A stretch of 64,000 bases of DNA, taken from the NCBI RefSeq assembly GCF_029853695.1, contig NZ_CP122537.1, positions 1,302,001 through 1,366,000 on the forward strand, written 5' to 3'. Positions 29,997 through 38,395 of this stretch are shown piece by piece. Both the position numbers and the translations under genes were made by a program. This stretch comes from Jannaschia sp. GRR-S6-38 (lineage in GTDB: Bacteria; Pseudomonadota; Alphaproteobacteria; Rhodobacterales; Rhodobacteraceae). The notes under the pieces are model-generated. The model worked only from the letters and a program-made list of their open reading frames with translations. It made no database searches and was not told where the DNA came from. Each line of letters opens with the position of its first letter. Positions within the stretch are counted from its first letter, which is position 1.

Positions 29997-30902
29997 TCAG
30001 CCGCCCACCACCGCCGCGATCCGCGCGCTGGCGAAATCCATGAACAGCCGCGCCTTCGGGTCCTGGTGGCGCCGATGCGTGTAGAGACAGCCCATCTGGA
30101 TCGGCTGCGGCGGCGTCTCCGCGCAGACCGCGACCAGCGCGCCCGAGGCAAGGTGATCGGCCACCTCGAAGACCGGCTTCAGCGCGATCCCCGCCCCGTC
30201 CAGCGCCCAGCGGGTCAGCACGTCGCCATCGTCGCTCTCGAACCGGCCGCGCACGTCGAAGCGGCGCGGGCCCTCGGGCGTCACCAGCGTCCACTGGAAC
30301 TCGGTCGCGCCGGGAAAGCGCAGGTTCAGGCAATTGTGCTGCCCGCGCTCGATCTCGGCCCCGCTGCGCGGATGGCCGCGCGCCGCCAGGTAGGCCGGGC
30401 TCGCGCAGAGCACGCGCGGGCAATCGGCGATCTTGCGGATCTTGAGCGAGCTGTCCGCGGGCTGGCCCAGGAAGAAGGCGATATCCAGCCCCTCCGCCGT
30501 CAGGTCCAGCACCCGGTCGCTCAGCCGCAGCCGGATGTCGACCAGCGGGTACTGGGCGGCGAAATCGGGCACATGCGGCGCGATCAGGCGGCGGCCCAGC
30601 CCCAGCGGCGCCGCGACATGCAGCCGCCCGCGCGGGTTCTCGGTCACGTTGCCGATCTCGGCCTCGGCGGTCTCGACCGCCTCCAGCACGGCGCAGGCGC
30701 CGCCGTAGAAGATGCGCCCCTGCTCGGTCGGGCTCAGCCGCCGCGTGGTGCGCTGGAACAGCCGGACGCCCAGATGGCCCTCGAGCTGCGAGATGCGGGC
30801 CGAGGCGACGGCGGGCGAGATCCGCTGGTCGCGCGCCGCCGCGGACATGTTGCCGAGATCGTAGACGCGGACGAAGGTGCGGATATTGTCGAGATAGCTC
30901 AT
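29997..30902 (-). CDS. LysR-family transcriptional regulator (purine cluster)
   Basis: 301 residues. The N-terminal winged helix (residues 1-60: FVRVYDLGNMSAAARDQRIS then ISQLEGHLGVRLFQRTTRRL) is followed by a periplasmic-binding-protein-like effector domain. Divergent from puuD and convergent with uraH, so it is probably the local regulator of urate catabolism, with an effector such as urate or an intermediate. The shared TTCA-N7-TTTGAA motif just upstream of its own start and between puuE and uraH supports this. Regulation is inferred only from context. Confidence 0.85.
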   Translation of the reverse strand: MSYLDNIRTFVRVYDLGNMSAAARDQRISPAVASARISQLEGHLGVRLFQRTTRRLSPTEQGRIFYGGACAVLEAVETAEAEIGNVTENPRGRLHVAAPLGLGRRLIAPHVPDFAAQYPLVDIRLRLSDRVLDLTAEGLDIAFFLGQPADSSLKIRKIADCPRVLCASPAYLAARGHPRSGAEIERGQHNCLNLRFPGATEFQWTLVTPEGPRRFDVRGRFESDDGDVLTRWALDGAGIALKPVFEVADHLASGALVAVCAETPPQPIQMGCLYTHRRHQDPKARLFMDFASARIAAVVGG

Positions 30903-30903
30903 C

Positions 30904-30920
30904 TTCAGCTTTTCTTTGAA
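30904..30920. promoter_or_regulatory. 17-bp motif between the LysR gene and puuD (purine box 2)
   Basis: TTCAGCTTTTCTTTGAA lies immediately upstream of the LysR start codon. It matches the TTCA-N7-TTTGAA layout of 29451-29467. Binding here could repress the regulator and act on puuD, whose start is 78 bases away. Confidence 0.45.
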
Positions 30921-30997
30921 ACGCCTTGGCGCACTTGCAGCATGGCGAAGAAAGTCCGGCGGCGCTAGCCACGGGCGACCGGACGAAGGGACGACGC

Positions 30998-32254
30998 ATG
31001 TACGACCTGGCCATCATGTGGGACTGGCTCGCCTTCGCGGTGCGCTGGCTGCATATCATCACCGCCATCGCCTGGATCGGGGCGAGCTTCTATTTCATCG
31101 CGCTCGACCTCTCCCTGCGCAAATCGCCCGACCTGCCCAAAGGCGCCTATGGCGAAGAATGGGAGGTGCATGGCGGCGGCTTCTACCACACCACCAAGTA
31201 CACCGTGGCCCCCGACCGCCTGCCCGAGCACCTGACCTGGCACAAATGGCAGAGCTACTGGACCTGGCTCTCGGGCGCGGCGCTCCTGATGGTGGTCTAC
31301 TGGGCAGGGGCCGAGCTCTTCCTGATCGACCCCGACAAGGCCGACCTCGCCACCTGGCAGGCCATCGCGCTCTCGGCGGGCTTCATCGCGGTGGGCTGGA
31401 TCGGCTACGACCTGCTCTGCAAATCGCCGCTGCGCACGCGGCCGACGCTGGTGATGCTCATGCTCTTCGCGGGCATCGTCGCGGTGTCCTGGGCGCTCGA
31501 CCAAGTCTTCACCGGCCGCGCCGCCCTTCTGCACCTGGGCGCGATGACGGCGACGATCATGACGGCCAACGTCTTCTTCATCATCATGCCGAACCAGCGC
31601 ATCGTGGTGGGCGACCTCAAGGCGGGGCGGGTGCCGGACGCGAAATACGGCCATATCGCCAAGCTGCGCTCGACGCACAACAACTACCTGACCCTGCCCG
31701 TCATCTTTCTGATGCTGTCAAACCACTACCCGCTGGCCTTCGGCACCGAATACGCCTGGATCATCGCCGCGCTGGTCTTCCTGATGGGGGTCACGATCCG
31801 GCACTATTTCAACACGATGCACTCCACCGGCGAGGGTCCCGCCTGGACCTGGGGCGCAACGGCGGTGATCTTCGTGCTGATCGCCTGGCTTTCCACCGCG
31901 TCCGGCTGGGACGGCGATTACGACGCGCTGGAGGCCGCGCCGCTGACCGATTACGAGCTCCGCTTCGCCTCGGCCGAGGGGTTCGAGGCGGCCGAGAGCA
32001 TCGTGCTCGGCCGCTGCTCGATGTGCCACGCGCGCGAGCCGGTCTGGGAGGGGATGCACTGGGCGCCCAAGGGCGTGCATCTCGAAACCCGCGCCGATAT
32101 CGCGGGCCAGGCGCGGCAGATCTACCTGCAATCGGCCGTCAGCCACGCCATGCCGCCCGCCAACCTGACCGGCATCACCCTGGAGGAGCGCGCCGCCCTG
32201 CGCGACTGGTTCCGCGGCGCGGGCGGGATGGGGATCGCGGGGCTCGGCGGCTGA
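30998..32254 (+). CDS. puuD: Urate hydroxylase PuuD with C-terminal cytochrome c domain
   Basis: 418-residue membrane protein. The N-terminal ~310 residues form about eight helices (AVRWLHIITAIAWIGASFYF; KLRSTHNNYLTLPVIFLML; MGVTIRHYFNTMHS) with conserved His. The C-terminal ~95 residues are a small cytochrome c (CSMCH near residue 340, distal MPPANL). This matches the urate hydroxylase that oxidises urate to 5-hydroxyisourate at the membrane, passing electrons to the chain instead of making H2O2. The start at 30998 follows GAAGGG. Divergent from the LysR gene and upstream of no obvious partner. No cofactor-independent uricase is present. Confidence 0.9.
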   Translation: MYDLAIMWDWLAFAVRWLHIITAIAWIGASFYFIALDLSLRKSPDLPKGAYGEEWEVHGGGFYHTTKYTVAPDRLPEHLTWHKWQSYWTWLSGAALLMVVYWAGAELFLIDPDKADLATWQAIALSAGFIAVGWIGYDLLCKSPLRTRPTLVMLMLFAGIVAVSWALDQVFTGRAALLHLGAMTATIMTANVFFIIMPNQRIVVGDLKAGRVPDAKYGHIAKLRSTHNNYLTLPVIFLMLSNHYPLAFGTEYAWIIAALVFLMGVTIRHYFNTMHSTGEGPAWTWGATAVIFVLIAWLSTASGWDGDYDALEAAPLTDYELRFASAEGFEAAESIVLGRCSMCHAREPVWEGMHWAPKGVHLETRADIAGQARQIYLQSAVSHAMPPANLTGITLEERAALRDWFRGAGGMGIAGLGG

Positions 32255-32332
32255 GGGCGCGCGCCGCGGCCGGTTAGAACGCCGAGCGAATCCGGAAGGC
32301 CCCACGGGCGGGCGCGTCCGCCGATCCGTCCC

Positions 32333-32923
32333 CTAGCCCGCGATCACCACATCCGCCGCCCGGCCCTCGTCGCGCACCGTGCGCGCGTTGGGCAGGTCGT
32401 TGCCCTCGATCTTCGCGCGCGCCACCTCGGCGCCCAGCCCCGCCCAGCGTTCCTCCAGCCGGCGGCGCAGCTCCGCCTCGGGCACGTCCAGCCGCACGGT
32501 CAGGTCCCAGGGTCCCAGGTCGCGCCAGCCCGGGCGGTCGAGCAGCAGCCAGTTACCCTCGACCAGCACCACCCGCGCCGCCGCCGGGATCACCCGCGCC
32601 CCGGCGATGGCGATCTCGCGCGCGCGGTCGAAGACCGGCACCACCACCTCCTCGCCCGCGCGGATGCCCTGCAGCGCGCGGCGCAGCCCGCCGATATCGA
32701 ATGTCTCGGGCGCGCCCTTGCGCGGCAGGAGGCCGCGCGCCTCGAGCACCCGGTCGTCGAGATGGAACCCGTCCATCGGCACCAGCGCCGCATCCGCACC
32801 CAACGCCGCCAGCAGCGCGTCCGACAGGGTCGATTTCCCCGCCCCCGGGGGCCCGACCAGCGCCACGAGCACGCGGTCGCCGGGCAGCGCCCGGATCCGG
32901 TCGGCCAGCGCGTCGGGGGTCAC
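32333..32923 (-). CDS. frcK: Sugar (fructose) kinase-like P-loop protein of the frc operon
   Basis: 196-residue P-loop kinase of the uridine-kinase/pantothenate-kinase-like type. VALVGPPGAGKSTLSDALL is the Walker A (residues ~20-38), followed by PMDGFHLDD (substrate and Mg site) and the lid-like RRRLEERW. It starts at a GTG overlapping the frcA stop (GTGA). Its position as last gene of the frcB-C-A-K string is that of FrcK in Sinorhizobium meliloti, which is thought to phosphorylate imported fructose. Assignment rests on context as much as sequence. Confidence 0.7.
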   Translation of the reverse strand: MTPDALADRIRALPGDRVLVALVGPPGAGKSTLSDALLAALGADAALVPMDGFHLDDRVLEARGLLPRKGAPETFDIGGLRRALQGIRAGEEVVVPVFDRAREIAIAGARVIPAAARVVLVEGNWLLLDRPGWRDLGPWDLTVRLDVPEAELRRRLEERWAGLGAEVARAKIEGNDLPNARTVRDEGRAADVVIAG

Positions 32924-33693
32924 GCGGCGACCGGTTCCGGCTCCTTGGCGCCGGTCATGAAGGCCACCGCGTCGGACATGGTGTAATCCTTCGGATCGAT
33001 CACCGTCAGGCGCTTGCCCAGCCGGTGGATATGGATCCGGTCGGCCACCTCGAAGACATGCGGCATGTTGTGGCTGATCAGGATGATCGGGATGCCGCGC
33101 GACCGCACGTCCTGGATCAGCTCCAGCACCTTGCGGCTTTCCTTGACGCCCAGCGCCGCCGTCGGCTCGTCGAGGATGATGACCTTCGACCCGAAGGCCG
33201 CCGCCCGCGCCACCGCCACACCCTGGCGCTGGCCGCCCGACAGCGTCTCCACCGCCTGGTTGATGTTCTGGATCGTCATCAGCCCCAGCTCGTTCAGCTT
33301 CTCGCGGGCCAGCTCCTCCATCCGCTTGCGGTCGAGCTTGCGGAAAACCGAGCCCATGATCCCCGGCCGGCGCAGCTCGCGGCCCATGAACATGTTGTCG
33401 GCGATCGACAGGGCGGGCGACATCGCCAGCGTCTGGTAGACCGTCTCGATCCCCGCCTGCCGCGCGTCGTTGGGCGAGTGGAAATGGACCTGCGCGCCCT
33501 CCAGGTGGACGCTGCCGCCATCGGGCTGGATCGCGCCCGACAGCGCCTTGATCAGCGTCGACTTGCCCGCGCCGTTATCGCCGATCACCGCGAGGATCTC
33601 GCCCGGATAGAGCTCGAAATCGCAGTGATCCAGCGCGGTGACCCGCCCGTAGCGCTTGACCAGGTCGCGGCCCGTCAGGATTGGCGTCGTCAT
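32920..33693 (-). CDS. frcA: Fructose-type ABC transporter ATP-binding protein
   Basis: 257 residues, a single ABC domain rather than the double domain of most sugar-type (Rbs/Xyl) importers, as in FrcA. The Walker A is GDNGAGKSTLIKAL (residues ~36-49), the signature LSGGQRQGVAVARAA and the Walker B VIILDEPTAAL, followed by the switch His in LISHNMPHV. The ATG overlaps the frcC stop (ATGA). It drives import of fructose (ribose and mannose are known lower-affinity substrates of the family) into the cytoplasm. Confidence 0.88.
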   Translation of the reverse strand: MTTPILTGRDLVKRYGRVTALDHCDFELYPGEILAVIGDNGAGKSTLIKALSGAIQPDGGSVHLEGAQVHFHSPNDARQAGIETVYQTLAMSPALSIADNMFMGRELRRPGIMGSVFRKLDRKRMEELAREKLNELGLMTIQNINQAVETLSGGQRQGVAVARAAAFGSKVIILDEPTAALGVKESRKVLELIQDVRSRGIPIILISHNMPHVFEVADRIHIHRLGKRLTVIDPKDYTMSDAVAFMTGAKEPEPVAA

Positions 33694-34751
33694 GCGGAGA
33701 CCCTCCGGATCCATTGGTCCACGGCCACCGCCGCGATGATGAGGACGCCGATCAGCAGGTAGGTCCATTGCGCGTCCGCGCCCATCAGGCGCAGGCCGAG
33801 CGTGAACACCCCCACGATCAGCGCCCCGAAGAACGTGCCCAGGATCGAGCCGCGCCCGCCGAACAGGCTGATGCCGCCGATCACCACGGCGGTGATGCTC
33901 TCGATGTTGAGAAGCTGTCCCGAGGTGGGTGAGACCGAGCCGATCCTCCCGATCAGCGCCCAGCCCGCGATGGCGCAGATGAAGCCCGTGGTCGCGTAGA
34001 CCGAAATCAGCGTCCGCTTGACGTTGACGCCCGACAGCTCCGCCGCCTCCGGGTCGTCGCCCACGGCATAGACGTGGCGCCCCCAGGCGGTGTGGCGCAG
34101 GATGTAGGCGAGGATCACGACCAGCGCGACCATGACCACGACGCCCACCGTGAAGACCGCGCCGCCGAGGTTGAACTTCCAGCCCAGCGCCTGCAGCAGC
34201 GGCGCCTCGGCCTCGATCTCCTGGCTGCGGATCGTCTCGTTCGCGGAATAGAGGAAGTTCGCCGCCAGCACGATCTGCCACATGCCCAGCGTCACGATGA
34301 AGGGCGGCAGCCGCATCGCCGCGACGAGGAAACCGTTGATCGCCCCGATGGCGGTGCCGAAGGCGAGGCCGCAGACGATCGAGATCTCGACCGGCAGGCC
34401 GTAGCGGAAGGTGAATTGCCCCATGATGACCGACGAGATGACGGCGATCGCGCCCACGCTCAGGTCGATGCCGGCGGTCAGGATGACGAGGCTCTGCGCG
34501 GCGGCGACGATGCCCACGATCTGCACCTGCTGCAGGATCAGCGTCAGCGCGAAGGGCGAGAAGAATTTCGACCCGAGCAGCAGCCCGAAGACGATGATGG
34601 CGCTGACCAGCACGATCAGCGGCACCAGCGCGGGCGTCACGTGCAGCGCGTGGTGGAAGCGTCCGATGAACCCGCGATCGTGGTCCTCGAACTGGGCGAC
34701 CTCGGATTTCGCGCCGCTCGCGGCGCCTTCATAATCGTCTGTCGCGGACAT
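33690..34751 (-). CDS. frcC: Fructose-type ABC transporter permease
   Basis: 353-residue integral membrane protein of the ribose/xylose/fructose permease class (about 8-10 helices). A long soluble N-terminus (~35 residues, acidic) precedes the first helix VPLIVLVSAIIVFGLLL. AGIDLSVGAIAVISSVIMG and GDDPEAAELSGVNVKRTLIS (the cytoplasmic loop that contacts FrcA) are characteristic. It overlaps frcA by ATGA and is separated from frcB by 139 bases that contain hairpins. Confidence 0.88.
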   Translation of the reverse strand: MSATDDYEGAASGAKSEVAQFEDHDRGFIGRFHHALHVTPALVPLIVLVSAIIVFGLLLGSKFFSPFALTLILQQVQIVGIVAAAQSLVILTAGIDLSVGAIAVISSVIMGQFTFRYGLPVEISIVCGLAFGTAIGAINGFLVAAMRLPPFIVTLGMWQIVLAANFLYSANETIRSQEIEAEAPLLQALGWKFNLGGAVFTVGVVVMVALVVILAYILRHTAWGRHVYAVGDDPEAAELSGVNVKRTLISVYATTGFICAIAGWALIGRIGSVSPTSGQLLNIESITAVVIGGISLFGGRGSILGTFFGALIVGVFTLGLRLMGADAQWTYLLIGVLIIAAVAVDQWIRRVSA

Positions 34752-34843
34752 CGCATCCCTCCCCGGATGGCGGGCGGGGCCGCGCGGGCCCCGCCCCTGT
34801 CACTCGATGAAGCGCCCGAAGCGCGGACGGATCAAGGAAAACC

Positions 34844-34886
34844 CGGTCCGCACCGCGTGCCGGACCGCTGGAGCGGCCCGGTCCGG
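34844..34886 (-). repeat. Intercistronic alternative hairpins between frcB and frcC
   Basis: Three arms form two mutually exclusive stems: CGGTCCG/CGGACCG (34844-34850 with 34861-34867) and CCGGACCG/CGGTCCGG (34860-34867 with 34879-34886). They follow the binding-protein stop directly in a tightly packed operon. Such stems commonly protect the binding-protein mRNA and reduce read-through, giving excess FrcB over FrcCA. Confidence 0.6.
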
Positions 34887-34890
34887 GCGA

Positions 34891-35910
34891 TCAGCCCCAG
34901 CAGAGCGCCATGCCCTCTTCGACCGAGATCGACTCGACCCCGTCCACCGGCTGGTCGGTGACCAGCGCGACGCCCGTGTCGAAGAAGTTCTTGCCCTCGG
35001 TCGGGGCCGGCACGGTGCCGTCCTCGGCATATTGCGCGATCGCCTCGATCCCGAGCGACGCCATCAGCAGCGGGTATTGCTGCGAGGTGGCGCCGATCAC
35101 GCCGTCGGCCACGTTCTGCACCCCCGGGCAGCCGCCATCGACCGACACGATCAGCACGTCGTTCTCGCGGCCGATGGATTTCAGCGCCTCGTAGGCGCCG
35201 GCGGCGGCGGGCTCGTTGATCGTGTAGACCACGTTGACCATCGGATCGACGGCCAGCAGGTTCTCCATCGCGCGGCGGCCGCCTTCCTCGTTGCCGGCGG
35301 TCACGTCGTTGCCGACGATGCGCGGGTCGTCCTCGTCCCCGTTCACGTTCGGATCGGCCAGGTCGATGCCGAAGCCCTGCAGGAAGCCCTGGTCGCGCAG
35401 CACGCCCACGGTAGGCTGGCTGACGGCAAGGTCCAGCATGGCGATCCGGGCATTGGCGGCCTCGTCGCCCAGCGCGGCAGCGGCCCATTGGCCGATCAGC
35501 TCGCCCGCGACGAAATTGTCGGTGGCGAAGGTCATGTCGGCGGCGTCGATCGGGTCGAGCGGCGTGTCCAGCGCGATCACCAGCAGCCCGGCCTCGCGCG
35601 CCTGCTCGACGGCCGGCACGATGGACGAGGTGTCCGAGGCGGTGATCAGGATGCCCGACGCGCCGTCGGCAATGCAGGTCTCGATGGCCTGCACCTGGGT
35701 CTCGTGGTCGCCATCGACCCGGCCCGCATAGGTGTTGAGCGTGATGCCCAGCTCCTCGGCCTTCGCCATCGCGCCTTCGCGCATCTTCACGAAGAACGGG
35801 TTGGTGTCGGTCTTGGTGATCAGGCAGGCCGAGGTGCTGTGCGCGTCGGCGGCGGCGATCCCGGTCGACGCCATCATGGCGAGCGCGGTTCCGGCGAATA
35901 GCTTCTTCAT
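34891..35910 (-). CDS. frcB: Fructose-type ABC transporter periplasmic binding protein
   Basis: 339 residues with a cleavable signal peptide ([20 protein letters not shown], residues ~4-23). The mature protein is a type I periplasmic binding protein. [20 protein letters not shown] at its start and [20 protein letters not shown] near residue 240 are very close to what I know of Sinorhizobium FrcB, so fructose is the most likely ligand. Residues after the signal and the C-terminal GMALCWG carry a Cys pair that may form a disulfide. First gene of frcBCAK; divergent from the ROK regulator. Confidence 0.9.
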   Translation of the reverse strand: MKKLFAGTALAMMASTGIAAADAHSTSACLITKTDTNPFFVKMREGAMAKAEELGITLNTYAGRVDGDHETQVQAIETCIADGASGILITASDTSSIVPAVEQAREAGLLVIALDTPLDPIDAADMTFATDNFVAGELIGQWAAAALGDEAANARIAMLDLAVSQPTVGVLRDQGFLQGFGIDLADPNVNGDEDDPRIVGNDVTAGNEEGGRRAMENLLAVDPMVNVVYTINEPAAAGAYEALKSIGRENDVLIVSVDGGCPGVQNVADGVIGATSQQYPLLMASLGIEAIAQYAEDGTVPAPTEGKNFFDTGVALVTDQPVDGVESISVEEGMALCWG

Positions 35911-35957
35911 GGTTTCCTCCCGTTGGTGCCCGGACCGTTGACGCCGGGTCAGGAGAA

Positions 35958-35986
35958 AGCATCGCCAAAGCCGGGTCCCGGGTCAA
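35958..35986 (-). promoter_or_regulatory. Candidate frcB promoter
   Basis: Minus-strand TTGACC (35986-35981), a 17-base gap and GATGCT (35963-35958), ~45 bases before the frcB ATG. Its -35 box touches the AT-rich palindrome 35986-36008, so a protein bound there would overlap RNA polymerase. Confidence 0.5.
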
Positions 35987-36008
35987 TATGTAATTTCAAT
36001 TGATATAT
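35986..36008. promoter_or_regulatory. AT-rich palindromic operator between frcB and frcR (probable FrcR site)
   Basis: A 23-base imperfect palindrome centred on 35997 (ATATGTAATTTC to AATTGATATAT) is the only strongly AT-rich stretch in this part of the window. It lies 27 bases upstream of the ROK regulator start and abuts the frcB -35 box. ROK repressors of the NagC/Mlc type bind AT-rich palindromes. Position and symmetry fit a shared operator controlling both directions. Confidence 0.65.
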
Positions 36009-36034
36009 GCCGCCCGCCCGCGCAGACTGCCCGC

Positions 36035-37195
36035 ATGGAGCCGCAATCCACACCGCTGGGGGTCGAGACCGCGCCCACGGGCGCCAACCAGGCCGCCTCG
36101 GCCGAGCACAACGCCCGGCTCGTTCTCACGCTTCTGCGCGAGGCGGGGCCGCTGCCGGGCGCCGAGATCGCGCGCCGCGCGGGGCTCTCGGCGCAGGCGG
36201 TCTCGGGCATCCTGCGGCGGCTCGAGGAGGCCGGGCTCGTCACCCGCGGCGCCCCGCTGCGTGGCCAGGTCGGCAAGCCGCGCGTGCCCTTCGCCATCGC
36301 GCCCGCCGGCGCCTGGGCCATCGGCTTCAAGGTCGGGCGCGGCAGCCTCGAGGCCATCGCCGTCGACCTGGGCGGCACCGTCCACGCCACCCGATTCGCC
36401 GCCACCCCGCCCAAGCATCCCGCGACCATCGACGCCTTTCTCGAGGACGCGCTCCCCGCTCTCGTCGCCGGCGCCGCGAAGGCCGGCCTGCCACGCGCGC
36501 GGCTCTGCGGGGTGGGCGTCGCCATGCCCTGGCACATCTGGGACTGGCACCCGGCCGCCTTCGTCGACAGCGCCGATGCGGGCGAGGCCTGGCGGCATTA
36601 CGACCTCGCCGCCGCGCTGCGCGACCGCCTCGGCGTGCCGGTCTGGCTGCGCAACGACATCTCCTGCGCCGCCCGGGCCGAGCTGGTCTGGGGCCCCCGC
36701 CGCGTCGCCCGCGACTGGGCCTATTTCCACCTCGGCGCGCTGGCCGGCGGCGGCGTGGTGCTCGACGGCCGCGTCCGCGACGGGCGGCAGGGCAACGCGG
36801 GCGCCTTCGGCTCGCTCACCTCGGGCGGGGTGCAGCTGATCGATCGCGCCTCGCTCTACCTGCTGGAACAGGCGACGGGCCGCCCGATCCCCCGGCTCGA
36901 CTGGGACGGCATGGGCCCGGTGCTCGACGCCTGGATGGACACCGCCGCGCCCGCGCTGGCCGAGGCCGCGCTCAACACCTGCGCGGTGCTCGACTTCCAG
37001 GCGGTGGTGATCGATGGCGCCATGCCCGCCCCGGTCCGCGACCGGCTCGTGGCCCGCGTCCGCCGGATCGTCGCCGGGCTCGACCATCGCGGCCTCGCCG
37101 TGCCGCAGATCGAGGCCGGCACGCTCGGCCCCGCCGCCCGCGCGCTGGGCGGCGCCAGCGTGGCCTTTGAGCAGGGGCATTTCCTGTCGGCTTGA
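36035..37195 (+). CDS. frcR: ROK-family transcriptional repressor of fructose uptake
   Basis: 386 residues. The N-terminal winged helix (residues ~22-80: HNARLVLTLLREAGPLPGAE, LSAQAVSGILRRLEEAGLV) precedes a ROK sugar-binding domain (IAVDLGGT near 110; GNAGAFGSL near 250). The ROK zinc-binding cysteines are not in the usual CxCGxxGC form, so this may be a zinc-less variant. The gene is divergent from frcBCAK, the arrangement of S. meliloti frcR, and is expected to repress the transporter until sugar binds. Confidence 0.85.
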   Translation: MEPQSTPLGVETAPTGANQAASAEHNARLVLTLLREAGPLPGAEIARRAGLSAQAVSGILRRLEEAGLVTRGAPLRGQVGKPRVPFAIAPAGAWAIGFKVGRGSLEAIAVDLGGTVHATRFAATPPKHPATIDAFLEDALPALVAGAAKAGLPRARLCGVGVAMPWHIWDWHPAAFVDSADAGEAWRHYDLAAALRDRLGVPVWLRNDISCAARAELVWGPRRVARDWAYFHLGALAGGGVVLDGRVRDGRQGNAGAFGSLTSGGVQLIDRASLYLLEQATGRPIPRLDWDGMGPVLDAWMDTAAPALAEAALNTCAVLDFQAVVIDGAMPAPVRDRLVARVRRIVAGLDHRGLAVPQIEAGTLGPAARALGGASVAFEQGHFLSA

Positions 37196-37264
37196 TGCGG
37201 GTCAGTTACCGATAGGCGCGGGTCCGGACCGGCTCTCACCCGGGGCTCCGCCCGTTCGCGCGCG

Positions 37265-37286
37265 AAACGCGCCACTGGCGCGTTTT
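37265..37286 (+). terminator. Intrinsic terminator after frcR
   Basis: AAACGCGCC-ACT-GGCGCGTTTT: a perfect 9-bp stem with a 3-base loop ending in TTTT, 70 bases after the frcR stop. The mirror A run on the left lets it act in both directions. Confidence 0.7.
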
Positions 37287-37302
37287 CAAAATGCGCGCTC
37301 CT

Positions 37303-37327
37303 CCGGGGCTCCGCCCGTGATCGCCTC
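37303..37327. repeat. 25-bp dispersed repeat, family B, copy 2
   Basis: CCGGGGCTCCGCCCGTGATC continuing to 37327 is the exact reverse complement of 10103-10127. A partial copy precedes it near 37240. It lies between frcR and the convergent LysR gene; the remaining 182-base gap holds only a terminator and GGTCCGGACCGG motifs. Confidence 0.7.
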
Positions 37328-37377
37328 GATCCCTCCACCGGAGGGCTCGCCGCCCCCTGACGGGGTCGGACCGGCGC

Positions 37378-38265
37378 TCACCCCTCCGGCCAGCTCTTGG
37401 CCCAGTCCTTCAGGAAGGCGAGGAAGGTCTGCACCTTCGCCGTGCGGTGCAGATCCACATGCGTCACCAGCCAGAGCTGGCTGTTCCACTCGGGCCGCGA
37501 CGGGAAGACCTCGACCGTCTCGTCGCAGCCATCCTCGAACCACGAGGTCGAGAACCCGATCCCCAGCCCCGCCAGCAGCGCGGGCCGCATCGCCGTCACC
37601 TGGTTGACCTGGTAGCCGATGTTCCGCGCCGGCACGTTCTCCTTCAGCCAGGCGAAGAAGGGCGCGCGCGGCACCTCGTCGGCCGAGCCGATGAAGACGT
37701 GCTCGCCCACATCCTCCAGGCTCTCGGGCCGCCCCCGCTTGGCCACGTAATCCTTCGACGCGTAGAGCCCGAAATGCTGGTTGTAGAATTTCTGCACCAC
37801 GTTGTCGGGCTGGTCCGGCGGGTTGCCCGCGCGGATCGCGACATGCGCCTCGCCATATTCCAGCCGGAACAGCCGCTCGTCGGTCAGGAACTTGATCGTG
37901 AGCTCTGGATGCGCCTCGCGGAAGGCGGCCAGCGCCGGCGAGAGCAGCTCCGCCAGCACCGCGATCGAGGTGATGATCAGCTCGCCCGTCATCTCCTCGC
38001 CGCGCCCCGAGATGCGGTTGGCCAGCTGCGCCAGCTGATCGTCGGTCGATTGCGCGACCGCCAGCAGGTCCTGGCCCGCCTCGGTGGGCGTGTAGCCGCG
38101 GGCATGGCGCTGGAACAGCTTGGCGCCCAGCTTGCCCTCCAGGCTGTCGATATGGCGGATCACCGTCGCGTGGTGGACGCCCAGAATCTGCGCCGCCCCC
38201 GACACCGTGCCCAGCCGCGCCACCTGGTAGGCAGTGCGCACCTCGTCCCAGTCGTTGAATGCCAT
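37378..38265 (-). CDS. LysR-family transcriptional regulator (divergent from azoR)
   Basis: 295 residues. The winged helix covers residues ~5-62 (YQVARLGTVSGAAQILGVHH, IDSLEGKLGAKLFQRHARGY), followed by the effector-binding domain. It faces the azoreductase gene across 130 bases that carry two inverted repeats, the usual layout for a LysR regulator controlling its divergent target. The inducer may be a quinone or azo compound by analogy, but this is inference. Its end is convergent with frcR. Confidence 0.85.
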   Translation of the reverse strand: MAFNDWDEVRTAYQVARLGTVSGAAQILGVHHATVIRHIDSLEGKLGAKLFQRHARGYTPTEAGQDLLAVAQSTDDQLAQLANRISGRGEEMTGELIITSIAVLAELLSPALAAFREAHPELTIKFLTDERLFRLEYGEAHVAIRAGNPPDQPDNVVQKFYNQHFGLYASKDYVAKRGRPESLEDVGEHVFIGSADEVPRAPFFAWLKENVPARNIGYQVNQVTAMRPALLAGLGIGFSTSWFEDGCDETVEVFPSRPEWNSQLWLVTHVDLHRTAKVQTFLAFLKDWAKSWPEG

Positions 38266-38327
38266 GCCGGATCCTCCCGAATGCCCTCAGGTTCCCGCGC
38301 ATAGACGCACAGTCAATAGCCGATCCG

Positions 38328-38352
38328 CGCAAATTGCGTTCGCGGTTGCGAA
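38328..38352. promoter_or_regulatory. Two adjacent dyads in the LysR-azoR intergenic region
   Basis: CGCAA-A-TTGCG (38328-38338) is followed directly by TTCGC-GGTT-GCGAA (38339-38352). Both are perfect, both contain the TTGCG half-site, and they lie 44-68 bases upstream of the azoR start. This fits recognition and activation sites of the divergent LysR regulator. Confidence 0.55.
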
Positions 38353-38395
38353 GGCCGACCTCCATCGCAAGGAATTCAACCGAAAGGGCGTGACC

